Shown: in pieces, positions 23,895 to 32,296 of the stretch
How the letters are laid out: every line of letters starts with the position of its first letter
Numbering within the stretch: the stretch's first letter is position 1
From: Deltaproteobacteria bacterium RIFCSPHIGHO2_02_FULL_40_28
GTDB lineage: Bacteria > UBA10199 > 2-12-FULL-40-28
Length of the DNA: 50,703 nt
Assembly: GCA_001798135.1 (NCBI GenBank)
Contig: MGRJ01000005.1
Span: 1-50,703 of the forward strand
Reading direction: 5' to 3'
Position numbers and translations under genes: made by a program
Notes under the pieces: generated by a model
What the model saw: the letters and a program-made list of their open reading frames with translations, nothing else
Told to the model about the DNA's origin: nothing
The model's database searches: none

Positions 23895-25094
23895 TTATTC
23901 GTTCCGAAACGAAATGATTCTCTCGAGGGTTTGACCCATCACTTGATTGGGTGTTGAAGCTCCCGCTGTAATTCCAATAGAAAGACTTTCACTTTTCATC
24001 CAATTTTTGGTTATCATTTCTTCCTTCTTCCCAAAGGGTTTGTGACGAATTTCATTCTGAGATAAAATACATTCGGCTCGATCAATGTGATAAGTTGGAG
24101 CAATTTGAGAAGCAATTTCACAGAGGTGATTTGTGTTGGAACTATTGTATCCTCCAATCACAACAATGAGATCGGGCTTTTTTGTTTTAAATTCTATAAT
24201 GGCATCCTGACGTTCTTGAGTGGCATTGCAAATAGTATCAAAGGACCGAAAGCGATCTTTTAAACTTTCTTCACCATATTTTTTTGTTATCACTTCTCTA
24301 AACATGTGGGCAATGTGCAAAGATTCCGAAGACAACATGGTTGTTTGATTAGCCAAACCAATTTTTTGTAAATCGGTGTCTGGATTAAAATTATGAGAGA
24401 TCCCATTAGAAAATTTTTTGTAAAACTCCTCTTTTGATCCTCCCTGCATCATATAATCACAAACAAACTGGGCTTCTTCTTCATTAAAAACCACAAGGTA
24501 TTTTCCATTAGGGAAAACTGAAACACGTGAAGTGGTTGCTTGGGTTTCTTCATGAAAATATTTTCCATGCACAACAACTGTAAAATTTTCGTGGGCATAT
24601 TTTTCCACTCTTTTCCAAACAACAATCACAGAGGCACAAATGGTATCAACCAGTTCACACTTTTTAGCGACCAGTTGTTCTAAAAGAGAAATGGTTGTAC
24701 CAAAGGCAGGAACAATCACTACATCTTTTGGAGTTACATCTTCTAAACTCGCATTTTGATAAGGCCCCGAAAGAAAATAAACCCCCATTTTTTGCAGATT
24801 AAAATTAACGAGGGGATTATGAATAATTTCGGTTGTTAAAAAAATTCTTTTATCCGGAAATCTTTTTTTGGTTTCATAAGCTAATTCCACTGCACGATCT
24901 ACCCCATAACAAAAACCAAATTCACGAGCTAAATGAATGGTTAAATTTCCAAAAGTTTTTGTATAACCATCAAGCTTAATTTCTTCTATAATGGGGCTAT
25001 GGTAATGAAATTTAAGCTCGTCTTTAATTTGATCCTTCAGACCAAACCCTTTGCGGTTCATTTTAATGTTTAAACTATCGAGGTTGTTTGTCAT
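23895..25094 (-). CDS. ispH: 4-hydroxy-3-methylbut-2-enyl diphosphate reductase, long form (IspH/LytB)
   Basis: Three Cys of the 4Fe-4S site are visible: EFGFCYGVDRAVELA, ELVDTICASV and FDTICNATQERQDA. The last is typical of the longer, cyanobacterial/plastid-like IspH subfamily, as is the N-terminal NRKGFG start. The enzyme makes IPP and DMAPP in the last step of the MEP isoprenoid pathway. I chose the ATG at 25094 (MTNNLDSLNI); an in-frame ATG at 25136 would give 413 residues instead of 399, and the sequence does not settle it. It is a single gene, convergent with the repeat-protein gene. Confidence 0.9.
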   Translation of the reverse strand: MTNNLDSLNIKMNRKGFGLKDQIKDELKFHYHSPIIEEIKLDGYTKTFGNLTIHLAREFGFCYGVDRAVELAYETKKRFPDKRIFLTTEIIHNPLVNFNLQKMGVYFLSGPYQNASLEDVTPKDVVIVPAFGTTISLLEQLVAKKCELVDTICASVIVVWKRVEKYAHENFTVVVHGKYFHEETQATTSRVSVFPNGKYLVVFNEEEAQFVCDYMMQGGSKEEFYKKFSNGISHNFNPDTDLQKIGLANQTTMLSSESLHIAHMFREVITKKYGEESLKDRFRSFDTICNATQERQDAIIEFKTKKPDLIVVIGGYNSSNTNHLCEIASQIAPTYHIDRAECILSQNEIRHKPFGKKEEMITKNWMKSESLSIGITAGASTPNQVMGQTLERIISFRNE

Positions 25095-25162
25095 AAGACT
25101 CGCTTTTATCATTTCCACATCAATTATCATCACCATACAACTTTGTCATCCTGACAATTAAA

Positions 25163-25300
25163 ATTCCCCTCTCCCCTTGGGGGAGAGGGTGCAGGGTGAG
25201 GGGTAATTCGAAATTTTCACCCTCTCCCTAACCCTCCCCCCTCAAGGGGGAGGGGATAAGATGGATTCCCTGCCTTCGCAGGGATGACAAAGGGGCACGG
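25163..25300. repeat. Paired CCCTCTCCC repeat plus a GCAGGGATGAC hairpin fragment
   Basis: 25163-25256 is the inverted form of the unit at 14698-14795. It is followed by TGGATTCCCTGCCTTCGCAG then GGATGACA, as in the interior of the MITE-like elements. The gap continues to 25663 and holds the sites listed next; no gene is visible. Confidence 0.8.
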
Positions 25301-25378
25301 GAATGACAGCTGAAAAGTCTCTTTTTTTATCCCTCCACTCCCCAAAAAGCAAGGGCCTTTCCCGGCAATAAAAATGGT

Positions 25379-25433
25379 TTCTCAAAATGAGAACATGGCT
25401 TTTTTTACCCAGTTTTTCTTATCAAAATGAAAA
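25379..25433. promoter_or_regulatory. Possible enhancer sites upstream of the sigma-54 promoter
   Basis: TTCTCAAAATGAGAA (25379-25393) is an inverted repeat with 6-base arms. A related TATCAAAATGAAAAC lies about 40 bases downstream. They sit about 110-170 bases upstream of the -24/-12 element, the usual place for activator binding. Confidence 0.4.
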
Positions 25434-25537
25434 CTTTTTTGACGGTTCTTTGACTTTTTTTTCTGACTCCAAGCGTTAGATAAAAAAATTAACAAAAAAT
25501 ATCAATAGGTTACAAAACAACCCCTTTGAGAAACTCT

Positions 25538-25553
25538 TGGCATAGGGATTGCA
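25538..25553 (+). promoter_or_regulatory. Sigma-54 (-24/-12) promoter
   Basis: TGGCATAGGGATTGCA fits TGGCACG-N4-TTGCA, with the GG and GC dinucleotides exactly ten bases apart. It lies about 110 bases before the first ATG (25664) of the lipoprotein operon. Confidence 0.65.
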
Positions 25554-25663
25554 CAATAGGTCCTTGAGTTTTGGGGTGGACCCACCAAGGCCCACCAGAA
25601 TTTAAGATGTAAACAAAATATCAAGGGGTGAAAAGGGTTCTACCTCTTGATGAAGAGGAATTT

Positions 25664-26257
25664 ATGAAAACCCATATTGTAAAACATATTTTAATTCAAT
25701 TAGCACTTTTAGTGCTGTGGTGTCCTGATCTCGCTTTTGCCAATAATTCTCCCCAGGCCATTGCAGGCAATGATCAAAGCGTTAACATGGGCGATACAAT
25801 AAGTCTCGATGGCTCTGAAAGTTATGACGAAGATACGGATGATGTTCTTACTTATGCTTGGCAAATTGCTTCTCATCCAAATGACTCACAAATTTTAGAA
25901 ATCACTAACGATGATCAGGTAAAAGCTAGTTTTACCCCTGATGTAGCCGGCACTTATATTTTAAAACTTTATGTACGGGATGGAAACGGCGGGATTGATA
26001 GCGACGATGTAACCATAACCGCCAATACAGTTGCAGATACATCGGCTGCACCTGCAACAACTACGAGCGAAGCAACTGTTTTAGCGCTTGAAGGAGGGGG
26101 CAATCGTCAAGATGGAAATTGTTCCTTGATGCCTCGCTCAGATAAAATTCCAAATTCAGTTTCCTGGATGCTTTTTTTCTTTCTTATGTGGCTTGGACTA
26201 GCAGGCGGATTGCGCTTTAACAATCATGTCTCAAATAAAAAAAGAGGTGATTTATGA
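25664..26257 (+). CDS. Exported PKD-domain protein with C-terminal Cys/transmembrane sorting tail
   Basis: The ATG at 25664 has AGAGGAA upstream and starts a clear signal peptide (IQLALLVLWCPDLAFA). An earlier GTG at 25628 would put charged residues in front of it. Residues about 27-125 form one PKD/Ig-like domain: PQAIAGNDQSVNMGDTISLD, GSESYDEDTDDVLTYAW and GTYILKLYVRDGNGGIDSDD. A Thr/Ala linker leads to GGGNRQDGNCSLMPR, one transmembrane helix (WMLFFFLMWLGLAGGLRF) and a basic tail, which looks like a Cys-type CTERM signal. The stop overlaps the next start by four bases. As first gene of the operon it may be the surface anchor for the lipoproteins. Confidence 0.82.
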   Translation: MKTHIVKHILIQLALLVLWCPDLAFANNSPQAIAGNDQSVNMGDTISLDGSESYDEDTDDVLTYAWQIASHPNDSQILEITNDDQVKASFTPDVAGTYILKLYVRDGNGGIDSDDVTITANTVADTSAAPATTTSEATVLALEGGGNRQDGNCSLMPRSDKIPNSVSWMLFFFLMWLGLAGGLRFNNHVSNKKRGDL

Positions 26258-28275
26258 AACCATCATCATTTTTAAACACAATTTTAGCAACTGTCTTCAT
26301 TGCCATTTTGGCATTGATGTCAGCTTGCTCGGGCGACAAGGGGAAATCTTCAGATACTGTCGATGAAAGTGCGGCCCCAGTTAGTGATTCCGCCGAACCT
26401 GTTGAAACCGATGATGATGGAGATGGGCAAACGGAGAGCCAAGGTGATTGCGATGATACCAATAGCACCATGTTTACCGGCAATCCCGAAGTGTGTGACG
26501 ATGGGTTTGATAACGATTGCAATGGTGTGGTGGATGGAAGCGATGCCGGTGCCCAAGCAATAGAGTGGTATGCCGATACAGATGGGGATCATTTAGGTGA
26601 TGCCAATGCTCCTAAAACTGCTTGCGAAAAACCAGAAGGCTATGTGCGCAACAAGGCCGATTGTAATGATACCGATGCCACTATTAAAAGAGCTAAAAGA
26701 TGGTACTATGATGGAGACGGGGATGGTTTTGGTAATCCTCATCAACGGGAACGCGCTTGCGAAGCCCCAGGACCAAAATATATCCTCAAGGCCCATGATT
26801 GTAATGATCTAGTGGCTGCAATCAATCCCGATGCGAGTGAGGGCTATTTTTACAATAATGGTGGTGACCATGGTGATGGCAAAGATAACAATTGTAATGG
26901 CGATATAGATGAAACCAGGTGTACCTGCGAATCCATTGGCATGGTAACTCCTACAACTACTTCAAGTTTAGACTGGGATTTTATTTCTAGCGCCCAAGCC
27001 GCAGCCCCAGTACAAATAATACCCCATATTCCTTTACTCATAGGCACTTCCTGCATGGCTAATAAAGCCTCACTGCAAGCCCTGCCAGGCAATGATTGTC
27101 AAGAAGCTGTGGCAGAAGCAACTCCCGATGATAGTTACGATACTCCTGATGACAACACAACAACTGGAGAAACCTCTTGCAGCGATGGCAGTGATAACGA
27201 TGGAGATACCTTAATTGATTGTGCCGATACCGATTGTTCTTCTGCGTCAAATTCTTGCTGGAAAGGTACTCCCATCTGGCGTGGTGCTAACTGGTGGTAT
27301 GATGATGGGAGTTGTGCGGGCGGTACAGAAAATATGGAGTACAATGAATTAGGATCCTACTTTACTGATGTATCTTCGAGTTCTGCGTCTGATGGTGTTA
27401 CTGTTAATTTTGATATTCACCATTATTTAGATCATGGAGAGATCGATTATATTTTTGATAGTAGGGCCTACTATGATGTTTTTGCCTATAATACAGCTTT
27501 TATTCAAACCCGTAGAGGATCCCATGAAATGGATTGTGTTAATCCCGAATGGGGTAAATGCAACGAAACAGACAAAGTTCAACTTGATAGTTATTTCGAT
27601 ACTGCTTGGCTTGCAGGAAAAAAAGTTGCTGTTTTCCTTAACGGCTTCCATACAGATTTTGAAGGCCCTGGTGAACAAAGTGTTGAGTTTGGAGATGGCT
27701 ATGCAACTGCGTGGATAGATAATGCCGATATTCCTAGTAATTATGAGCTCCACGTCCACATGGAAACCAAGTTTAATGGTGAACTAAACCATATCGATTA
27801 TGTCACCGATGTTAGTTACACCGTTTTCGTCTATGACCCCGCTAAAGTCTCTCAGGTTGCTGTTGAAAACGGTGATTGGGAAAAAGATGGCACTTACTAC
27901 GAAGCTTCTCGCCAAGGAACTTTAAGCTCCTCTGTTACTTCCACAGCTGGTTCGGACAATGTGTTAGTTGGTCTCAAATCTTGGGGTTTTAACGAAGACA
28001 TTGCTGTGCAAATGCATCGTGTGGGAGCCTGGGTTTGGTTGAACTCTTGGCAAAATTCCATTGCTACAGTCGGCATGAAGGGTGCCATGTTCAAAAATGG
28101 TGATTGTGCTTTGGTTGAAGAACATCTTTGGAAACCAAGAAAACTTACCGCACGAGTTTTGGCTTGTTCTGATGATTCAGTTTGTAAAAGAGAATCGGGT
28201 GACGAATCACTTCGCAGCTCATCCAGTGATAAAAGACAAGAAACTGATGGTATGAGTATTAAAGTAGAAAGATAA
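26254..28275 (+). CDS. MopE-type metal-binding lipoprotein 1
   Basis: The signal peptide ends in a lipobox (ALMSAC, Cys near residue 25). Residues 50-230 hold at least three units of the putative metal-binding motif of MopE-like proteins: DDDGDGQTESQGDCDDTNST, CDDGFDNDCNGVVDG, WYADTDGDHLGD and WYYDGDGDGFGNP. CSDGSDNDGDTLIDCADTDC (near 308-327) is a further Asp/Cys motif. The last 340 residues form a beta-rich domain ending in LACSDDSVCKRE, shared with the next two genes. These Asp-rich loops probably bind calcium or another metal. The product is expected on the outer membrane, possibly surface exposed. It is the second gene of the sigma-54-type operon. Confidence 0.85.
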   Translation: MKPSSFLNTILATVFIAILALMSACSGDKGKSSDTVDESAAPVSDSAEPVETDDDGDGQTESQGDCDDTNSTMFTGNPEVCDDGFDNDCNGVVDGSDAGAQAIEWYADTDGDHLGDANAPKTACEKPEGYVRNKADCNDTDATIKRAKRWYYDGDGDGFGNPHQRERACEAPGPKYILKAHDCNDLVAAINPDASEGYFYNNGGDHGDGKDNNCNGDIDETRCTCESIGMVTPTTTSSLDWDFISSAQAAAPVQIIPHIPLLIGTSCMANKASLQALPGNDCQEAVAEATPDDSYDTPDDNTTTGETSCSDGSDNDGDTLIDCADTDCSSASNSCWKGTPIWRGANWWYDDGSCAGGTENMEYNELGSYFTDVSSSSASDGVTVNFDIHHYLDHGEIDYIFDSRAYYDVFAYNTAFIQTRRGSHEMDCVNPEWGKCNETDKVQLDSYFDTAWLAGKKVAVFLNGFHTDFEGPGEQSVEFGDGYATAWIDNADIPSNYELHVHMETKFNGELNHIDYVTDVSYTVFVYDPAKVSQVAVENGDWEKDGTYYEASRQGTLSSSVTSTAGSDNVLVGLKSWGFNEDIAVQMHRVGAWVWLNSWQNSIATVGMKGAMFKNGDCALVEEHLWKPRKLTARVLACSDDSVCKRESGDESLRSSSSDKRQETDGMSIKVER

Positions 28276-28287
28276 AAGGGAGCAATT

Positions 28288-30603
28288 ATGAAAACAAATC
28301 ACATCCTCACCATTTTATTTGGGGCACTTTTAAGCCTTACGCTTGCCCAATGTAAGGGAGCAAGTCGGCCTCAAGAGGCTGCAACTGAAGAAGCAGCTCC
28401 TGCAGAATCGGCACCCGTAGATGCTGATGGTGATGGGGTAACAGCCGATGCTGGGGATTGTGATGATGCCGATGCCGATGTGCATCCCGGAGCAACTGAA
28501 GTGTGTGGTAATGGCAAAGACGACGATTGCAACGGAAAAACCGATGCCGAAGATGAAGCAGCCCAAGCTAAAACCTACTATGCCGATACCGATAAAGATG
28601 GCGTTGGAGATCCTGCCGTTTCACAAGTAGCCTGTAGCGCTCCCGAAGGCTATGTTGATAACGGAAACGATTGCGATGATAAAAATCCAAAAATGCGTGT
28701 TGCTGTTCAGTGGTATATCGATAAAGATAACGATGGTTATGGAGATCCTGGGGATTACTTAGAACAATGCAAAGCTCCCGATAAAGGCGTAGGCAATAAT
28801 CTGGATTGTAATGATACCGATCCTTACGTTAACCCCATGATGCCCGAAGGCCAGCCCTTTGCCAATGGCGGTCAATTTAAAGACAACATCGATAATAACT
28901 GCGACAAAAAAATTGATGAAGTGGTTTGTACTTGCAAAAAAGTAGACCTGGTTTGGGATGAAACTTATCCCAAAGATTCAGTAACTCCAGCTCCTATTTC
29001 ACTTGATGTGTTAACCACACTCAAGGGAGTTAAAGTTGTTGAAGTAGGAACTAAAAGTGGAAACTTAAGAAAACCAGGGAAAAAAGGATTAAGCGGAGGT
29101 GGGGGCATACTCAGCAGGTTAGGAGCAAGAAGGGGTGGTGGACCAGAAGTAGAAGCACCTGAAGAAGCTGAAGTTGAAGCTGTTGAAACAGAAACAGAAG
29201 AAAGTGAAGAAGTAACATTAGCGGAAGATGCCTATGATACTGGCCCCTATGCTAAAAACTTTCCCGGGAAAAAAGGCACCAAAATTTTGGCCATTAATCC
29301 CAAAGAATTTTGTGCAGCGGACAATGTAGAAGCTATGAATGCCGCCAGCCTTCCAGGATGGCATTGCGTAGAAGCTACTACAACCACTGCAGAAATATGC
29401 ACCGATAGCACTGATAATGATGGGGATACCTTAGTAGATTGTGATGATTCCGACTGTGCGGGTGAATCAGAGTGCAAAAAATGGACAGGTATTGCTGTGT
29501 GGCGTGGACTATCAAAACTCCAATTAAGCATCAGTAGTCAAAGTATTGAGATCAACAAAGTGGCCAATTATCTTGAATCTTCGGCCACCACAGCAGATAC
29601 AGCAGATGCCGTAGGCTTTGATCTCTCAACTCAAGTGGAATTTGGCTACAATAGTCGCGGAGTTCCCTTTGATTACGAGGTAAGAGGAGCTTTGGTTGCC
29701 TATAATACCGATTACGCTAAAATGGTGGATTTAGGAGTGATTGAAAAAAATTGCCCCCAATCAACAGATGGTATTTGCAAGGGAAAGGCCGAAGACAATG
29801 CCTGTATGCCCCTTCTTGAATCAGACTATCCCGAACTCTACAATGCCTCAAGTAGTTTTAATAGCATGGCTCTTGTGATGAAGGGTGTAGATATGCGCTG
29901 GGATGATGGAACCAATGCAGATATTGAAAATCTTTATACCAAAATGTGGATTACTAAAGATAGCCAATACAATTTGTGCTGGGAAACTAGAATGACCGGA
30001 AATTATATTTTTGATTACTATAACATCACCGCTGGCATCAGTGTACCAAGTAATGTCCAGACAAAAGCTTACACCGCTAAGTTACGTCCCATTGTGGTTC
30101 TTTACAATAATCAATACATGTCCATCAAAGAACGCGCCTATGATACCAATCAAGATTATGCCAGCATGGATCAAAGAAAGTATTATTTTGGAAAAAAGTC
30201 AGATGGAAGTTACACACCCTTTGATACAGGCACAGGATGGACTTTAACCCGTGATACTGCTTTTAATAGCTTCAAACATTGGGGCTATGAATTCACTCAG
30301 TCCATCGAAATCAATGGCTTAACCCTCACCACCTATAAACCAGAAGATTATAATAATGGGGTTAATGGTGATGATGTGTATGCTGTGATTTCAGGTGCGG
30401 GTAATTACGCGTATTTTACCATGCCCATACCACTCCTAGGATTAGTACCTAGCGCCTCAGTAGATATGGTTTGGGCCTGCAAAGACACAACTGTATGTAA
30501 AAAACTCAACGATGCTTTAGGCTTGAGTGGTGAGCCTCTTTTTGCTGGCACTTGTAATAATTCCAGTAACTCGTGCACAGGAAGTAAAAGCATTAATAAA
30601 TAA
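28288..30603 (+). CDS. MopE-type metal-binding lipoprotein 2
   Basis: It is a paralog of the upstream gene, 771 residues. The leader ends LTLAQC, a lipobox with an unusual Gln before the Cys. MopE-like units run from about 45 to 215 (DADGDGVTADAGDCDDADAD, CGNGKDDDCNGKTD, WYIDKDNDGYGDPGD). A Gly/Arg patch and a Glu-rich linker (about 265-315) follow, then CTDSTDNDGDTLVDCDDSDC. The C-terminal domain aligns with its neighbours through ALVMKGVDMRWDD, WITKDSQYNLCWETRMTG and WACKDTTVCKKL. It starts 12 bases after the previous stop, with GGGAGC upstream. Confidence 0.85.
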   Translation: MKTNHILTILFGALLSLTLAQCKGASRPQEAATEEAAPAESAPVDADGDGVTADAGDCDDADADVHPGATEVCGNGKDDDCNGKTDAEDEAAQAKTYYADTDKDGVGDPAVSQVACSAPEGYVDNGNDCDDKNPKMRVAVQWYIDKDNDGYGDPGDYLEQCKAPDKGVGNNLDCNDTDPYVNPMMPEGQPFANGGQFKDNIDNNCDKKIDEVVCTCKKVDLVWDETYPKDSVTPAPISLDVLTTLKGVKVVEVGTKSGNLRKPGKKGLSGGGGILSRLGARRGGGPEVEAPEEAEVEAVETETEESEEVTLAEDAYDTGPYAKNFPGKKGTKILAINPKEFCAADNVEAMNAASLPGWHCVEATTTTAEICTDSTDNDGDTLVDCDDSDCAGESECKKWTGIAVWRGLSKLQLSISSQSIEINKVANYLESSATTADTADAVGFDLSTQVEFGYNSRGVPFDYEVRGALVAYNTDYAKMVDLGVIEKNCPQSTDGICKGKAEDNACMPLLESDYPELYNASSSFNSMALVMKGVDMRWDDGTNADIENLYTKMWITKDSQYNLCWETRMTGNYIFDYYNITAGISVPSNVQTKAYTAKLRPIVVLYNNQYMSIKERAYDTNQDYASMDQRKYYFGKKSDGSYTPFDTGTGWTLTRDTAFNSFKHWGYEFTQSIEINGLTLTTYKPEDYNNGVNGDDVYAVISGAGNYAYFTMPIPLLGLVPSASVDMVWACKDTTVCKKLNDALGLSGEPLFAGTCNNSSNSCTGSKSINK

Positions 30604-30627
30604 ATGGTGTCATCCTGACAAAATCAT

Positions 30628-32292
30628 ATGAACTCAAAACTTTTTTTAAAACTAACTCTTGTGATTGCTTTGGGCTTACTTACCGCTTGTAGCGGAGCTA
30701 ATCGCCCAACAGGTGAAGAAGCAGCAAGTGATGTGGTTGTTGGCGGAGCTACGGCCAATGTTTTATGCACTCCCTATTATCCCGACACCGATGGAGATAC
30801 TTATGGCGATGTTGCGGGCGCCCCTCAAACACCTACAGATGAAGCTTGCAGCGCTCCAGCAGGGCATGTTGCCAACAATACCGATTGTGATGATACCAAC
30901 AAAGATATTTACCCCGACGCCAATGGAGTATGCACGCCTTCTGCTACGGCTACTTCAAGCAAAAAATCAGCTATCATTTTTTTAGGTACTTCAGAAAGAT
31001 TTACAGATAAAACAGCCAGAGATTTAGAAACCTTTTTGTCCTACATAGATCCAGCAACAAGTACCCTGGCTGAAGCTGATAATGCAATCACAGGCACCAT
31101 GAGCATGAGCACCAACTTTAATGGACATGATGAAACCGAAGACATGAGTGTAACTCATGAGGGCACCAGAACCATTGCTTATGCCGTTATTCGTTACGAT
31201 TCAAACTCCATGGAGATGGCCGATATTGTCCAAACAGTTGATTGTTCAACTACCAATCAAGTAACTAACACAAGCAGTGCTCCCATTGGAAGATGCACCG
31301 GTAATTTAGAAGGAGGAACTCCTTTTATTTTAGATCAAGCTACCTATCCCCAGCTTTATCAATCTGGTTTTGATAAGGTGGTTGCTCTATTAAATGGTGT
31401 GAATCTTTCTTTTCAAAATAACGATCGCAACCAAAGCAAAATTCATCATTTAGGAACAAAAGTACATATTTGTGAGACAGATGGCGCACCTGTTAAAGAT
31501 GCCAATGGTAACTATCAACTCTGCTGGTCTACAGGTTTTAGAGGACAAGATAGAATTATTAATTTTGCTGCTGAAGTCAGAGCCAAGGTTATTGCCTACA
31601 AAAGTTCGGATGTTTCTGTTTCTCATTTAGCATGGCAACATGGTGATGCTACAACCACATGCACTTCGGGCTACGATTGTGCCATCGATACCAACATCGA
31701 TACCGATACCGATCCCAACCATTGGTGGCTGGGGCTTGATGCCAGTGGTAATCCTAATCTGGCTACCGCAACCGGGCAATCTCAGGAATTAATGAGTGGG
31801 CAGGTTTTTTCTGGTATCAATCATTTTGGATTTCATAGAAGTGATGCCGAACCCGCTTTGCAACTTTATCGAGTCACCAATGCCACAGATGTGATTGGCA
31901 TTGATAAAAGTGATCAAACAGCTGTTAACTTGGCTTTAATTGGTGTGATGGGTTATGATGCAGATGCAAGTACCCATGCCGCTCCTCCCATGCTTTTAGA
32001 TGCCACATTGTTTACTTGTGCCACAACGGATGTGTGTGAAGTGGTTAAAAGAGATAAGCAGGACTTTACAGCTGAGGGTTTTAGTACGGAAGCTGTTAAC
32101 TTCGAAGGACCCATTCCATCTTTAGCAGAACAACCAGCAGAAGCAGCAACCACACCACCTGCAACAAACGGCCCTACAGCCATAGTAAGTTCACATGGGC
32201 CGATGACCATGCCAACACGTGAAATCAATGATGCTTTGGTTGCCAACACATCTCATATTACGATGTCTCCTATTCTTCAATTAGCAGAGTAA
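30628..32292 (+). CDS. MopE-type lipoprotein 3 (short Asp-rich part)
   Basis: At 554 residues it is the shortest of the three paralogs. The leader ends GLLTAC (lipobox). Only about one MopE-type unit remains (YYPDTDGDTYGDV, CSAPAGHVANNTDCDDTNKD, residues 50-110). The C-terminal domain is complete and aligns with the other two: VVALLNGVNLSFQN, YQLCWSTGFRGQDR, HFGFHRSDAEPALQLYRV and FTCATTDVCEVVKR. A Pro/Ala/Thr tail follows. The conserved C-terminal Cys pair suggests a disulfide. The next gene starts four bases after its stop. Confidence 0.82.
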   Translation: MNSKLFLKLTLVIALGLLTACSGANRPTGEEAASDVVVGGATANVLCTPYYPDTDGDTYGDVAGAPQTPTDEACSAPAGHVANNTDCDDTNKDIYPDANGVCTPSATATSSKKSAIIFLGTSERFTDKTARDLETFLSYIDPATSTLAEADNAITGTMSMSTNFNGHDETEDMSVTHEGTRTIAYAVIRYDSNSMEMADIVQTVDCSTTNQVTNTSSAPIGRCTGNLEGGTPFILDQATYPQLYQSGFDKVVALLNGVNLSFQNNDRNQSKIHHLGTKVHICETDGAPVKDANGNYQLCWSTGFRGQDRIINFAAEVRAKVIAYKSSDVSVSHLAWQHGDATTTCTSGYDCAIDTNIDTDTDPNHWWLGLDASGNPNLATATGQSQELMSGQVFSGINHFGFHRSDAEPALQLYRVTNATDVIGIDKSDQTAVNLALIGVMGYDADASTHAAPPMLLDATLFTCATTDVCEVVKRDKQDFTAEGFSTEAVNFEGPIPSLAEQPAEAATTPPATNGPTAIVSSHGPMTMPTREINDALVANTSHITMSPILQLAE

Positions 32293-32296
32293 TGGA

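Noticed and set aside
23366-23917. A long plus-strand frame and a minus-strand frame across the tandem repeats
   Set aside because: The 105-bp unit is divisible by three, so all frames stay open. Only the frame with a signal peptide and ribosome site is credible.
23895-25136. IspH as a frameshifted or fused gene because it is about 400 aa
   Set aside because: The length and motifs fit the known long cyanobacterial/plastid-type subfamily.
26350-27350. Many overlapping frames opposite the MopE-type lipoprotein genes
   Set aside because: The Asp-codon periodicity (GAT/GAC) opens antisense frames. None has a ribosome site or family match.
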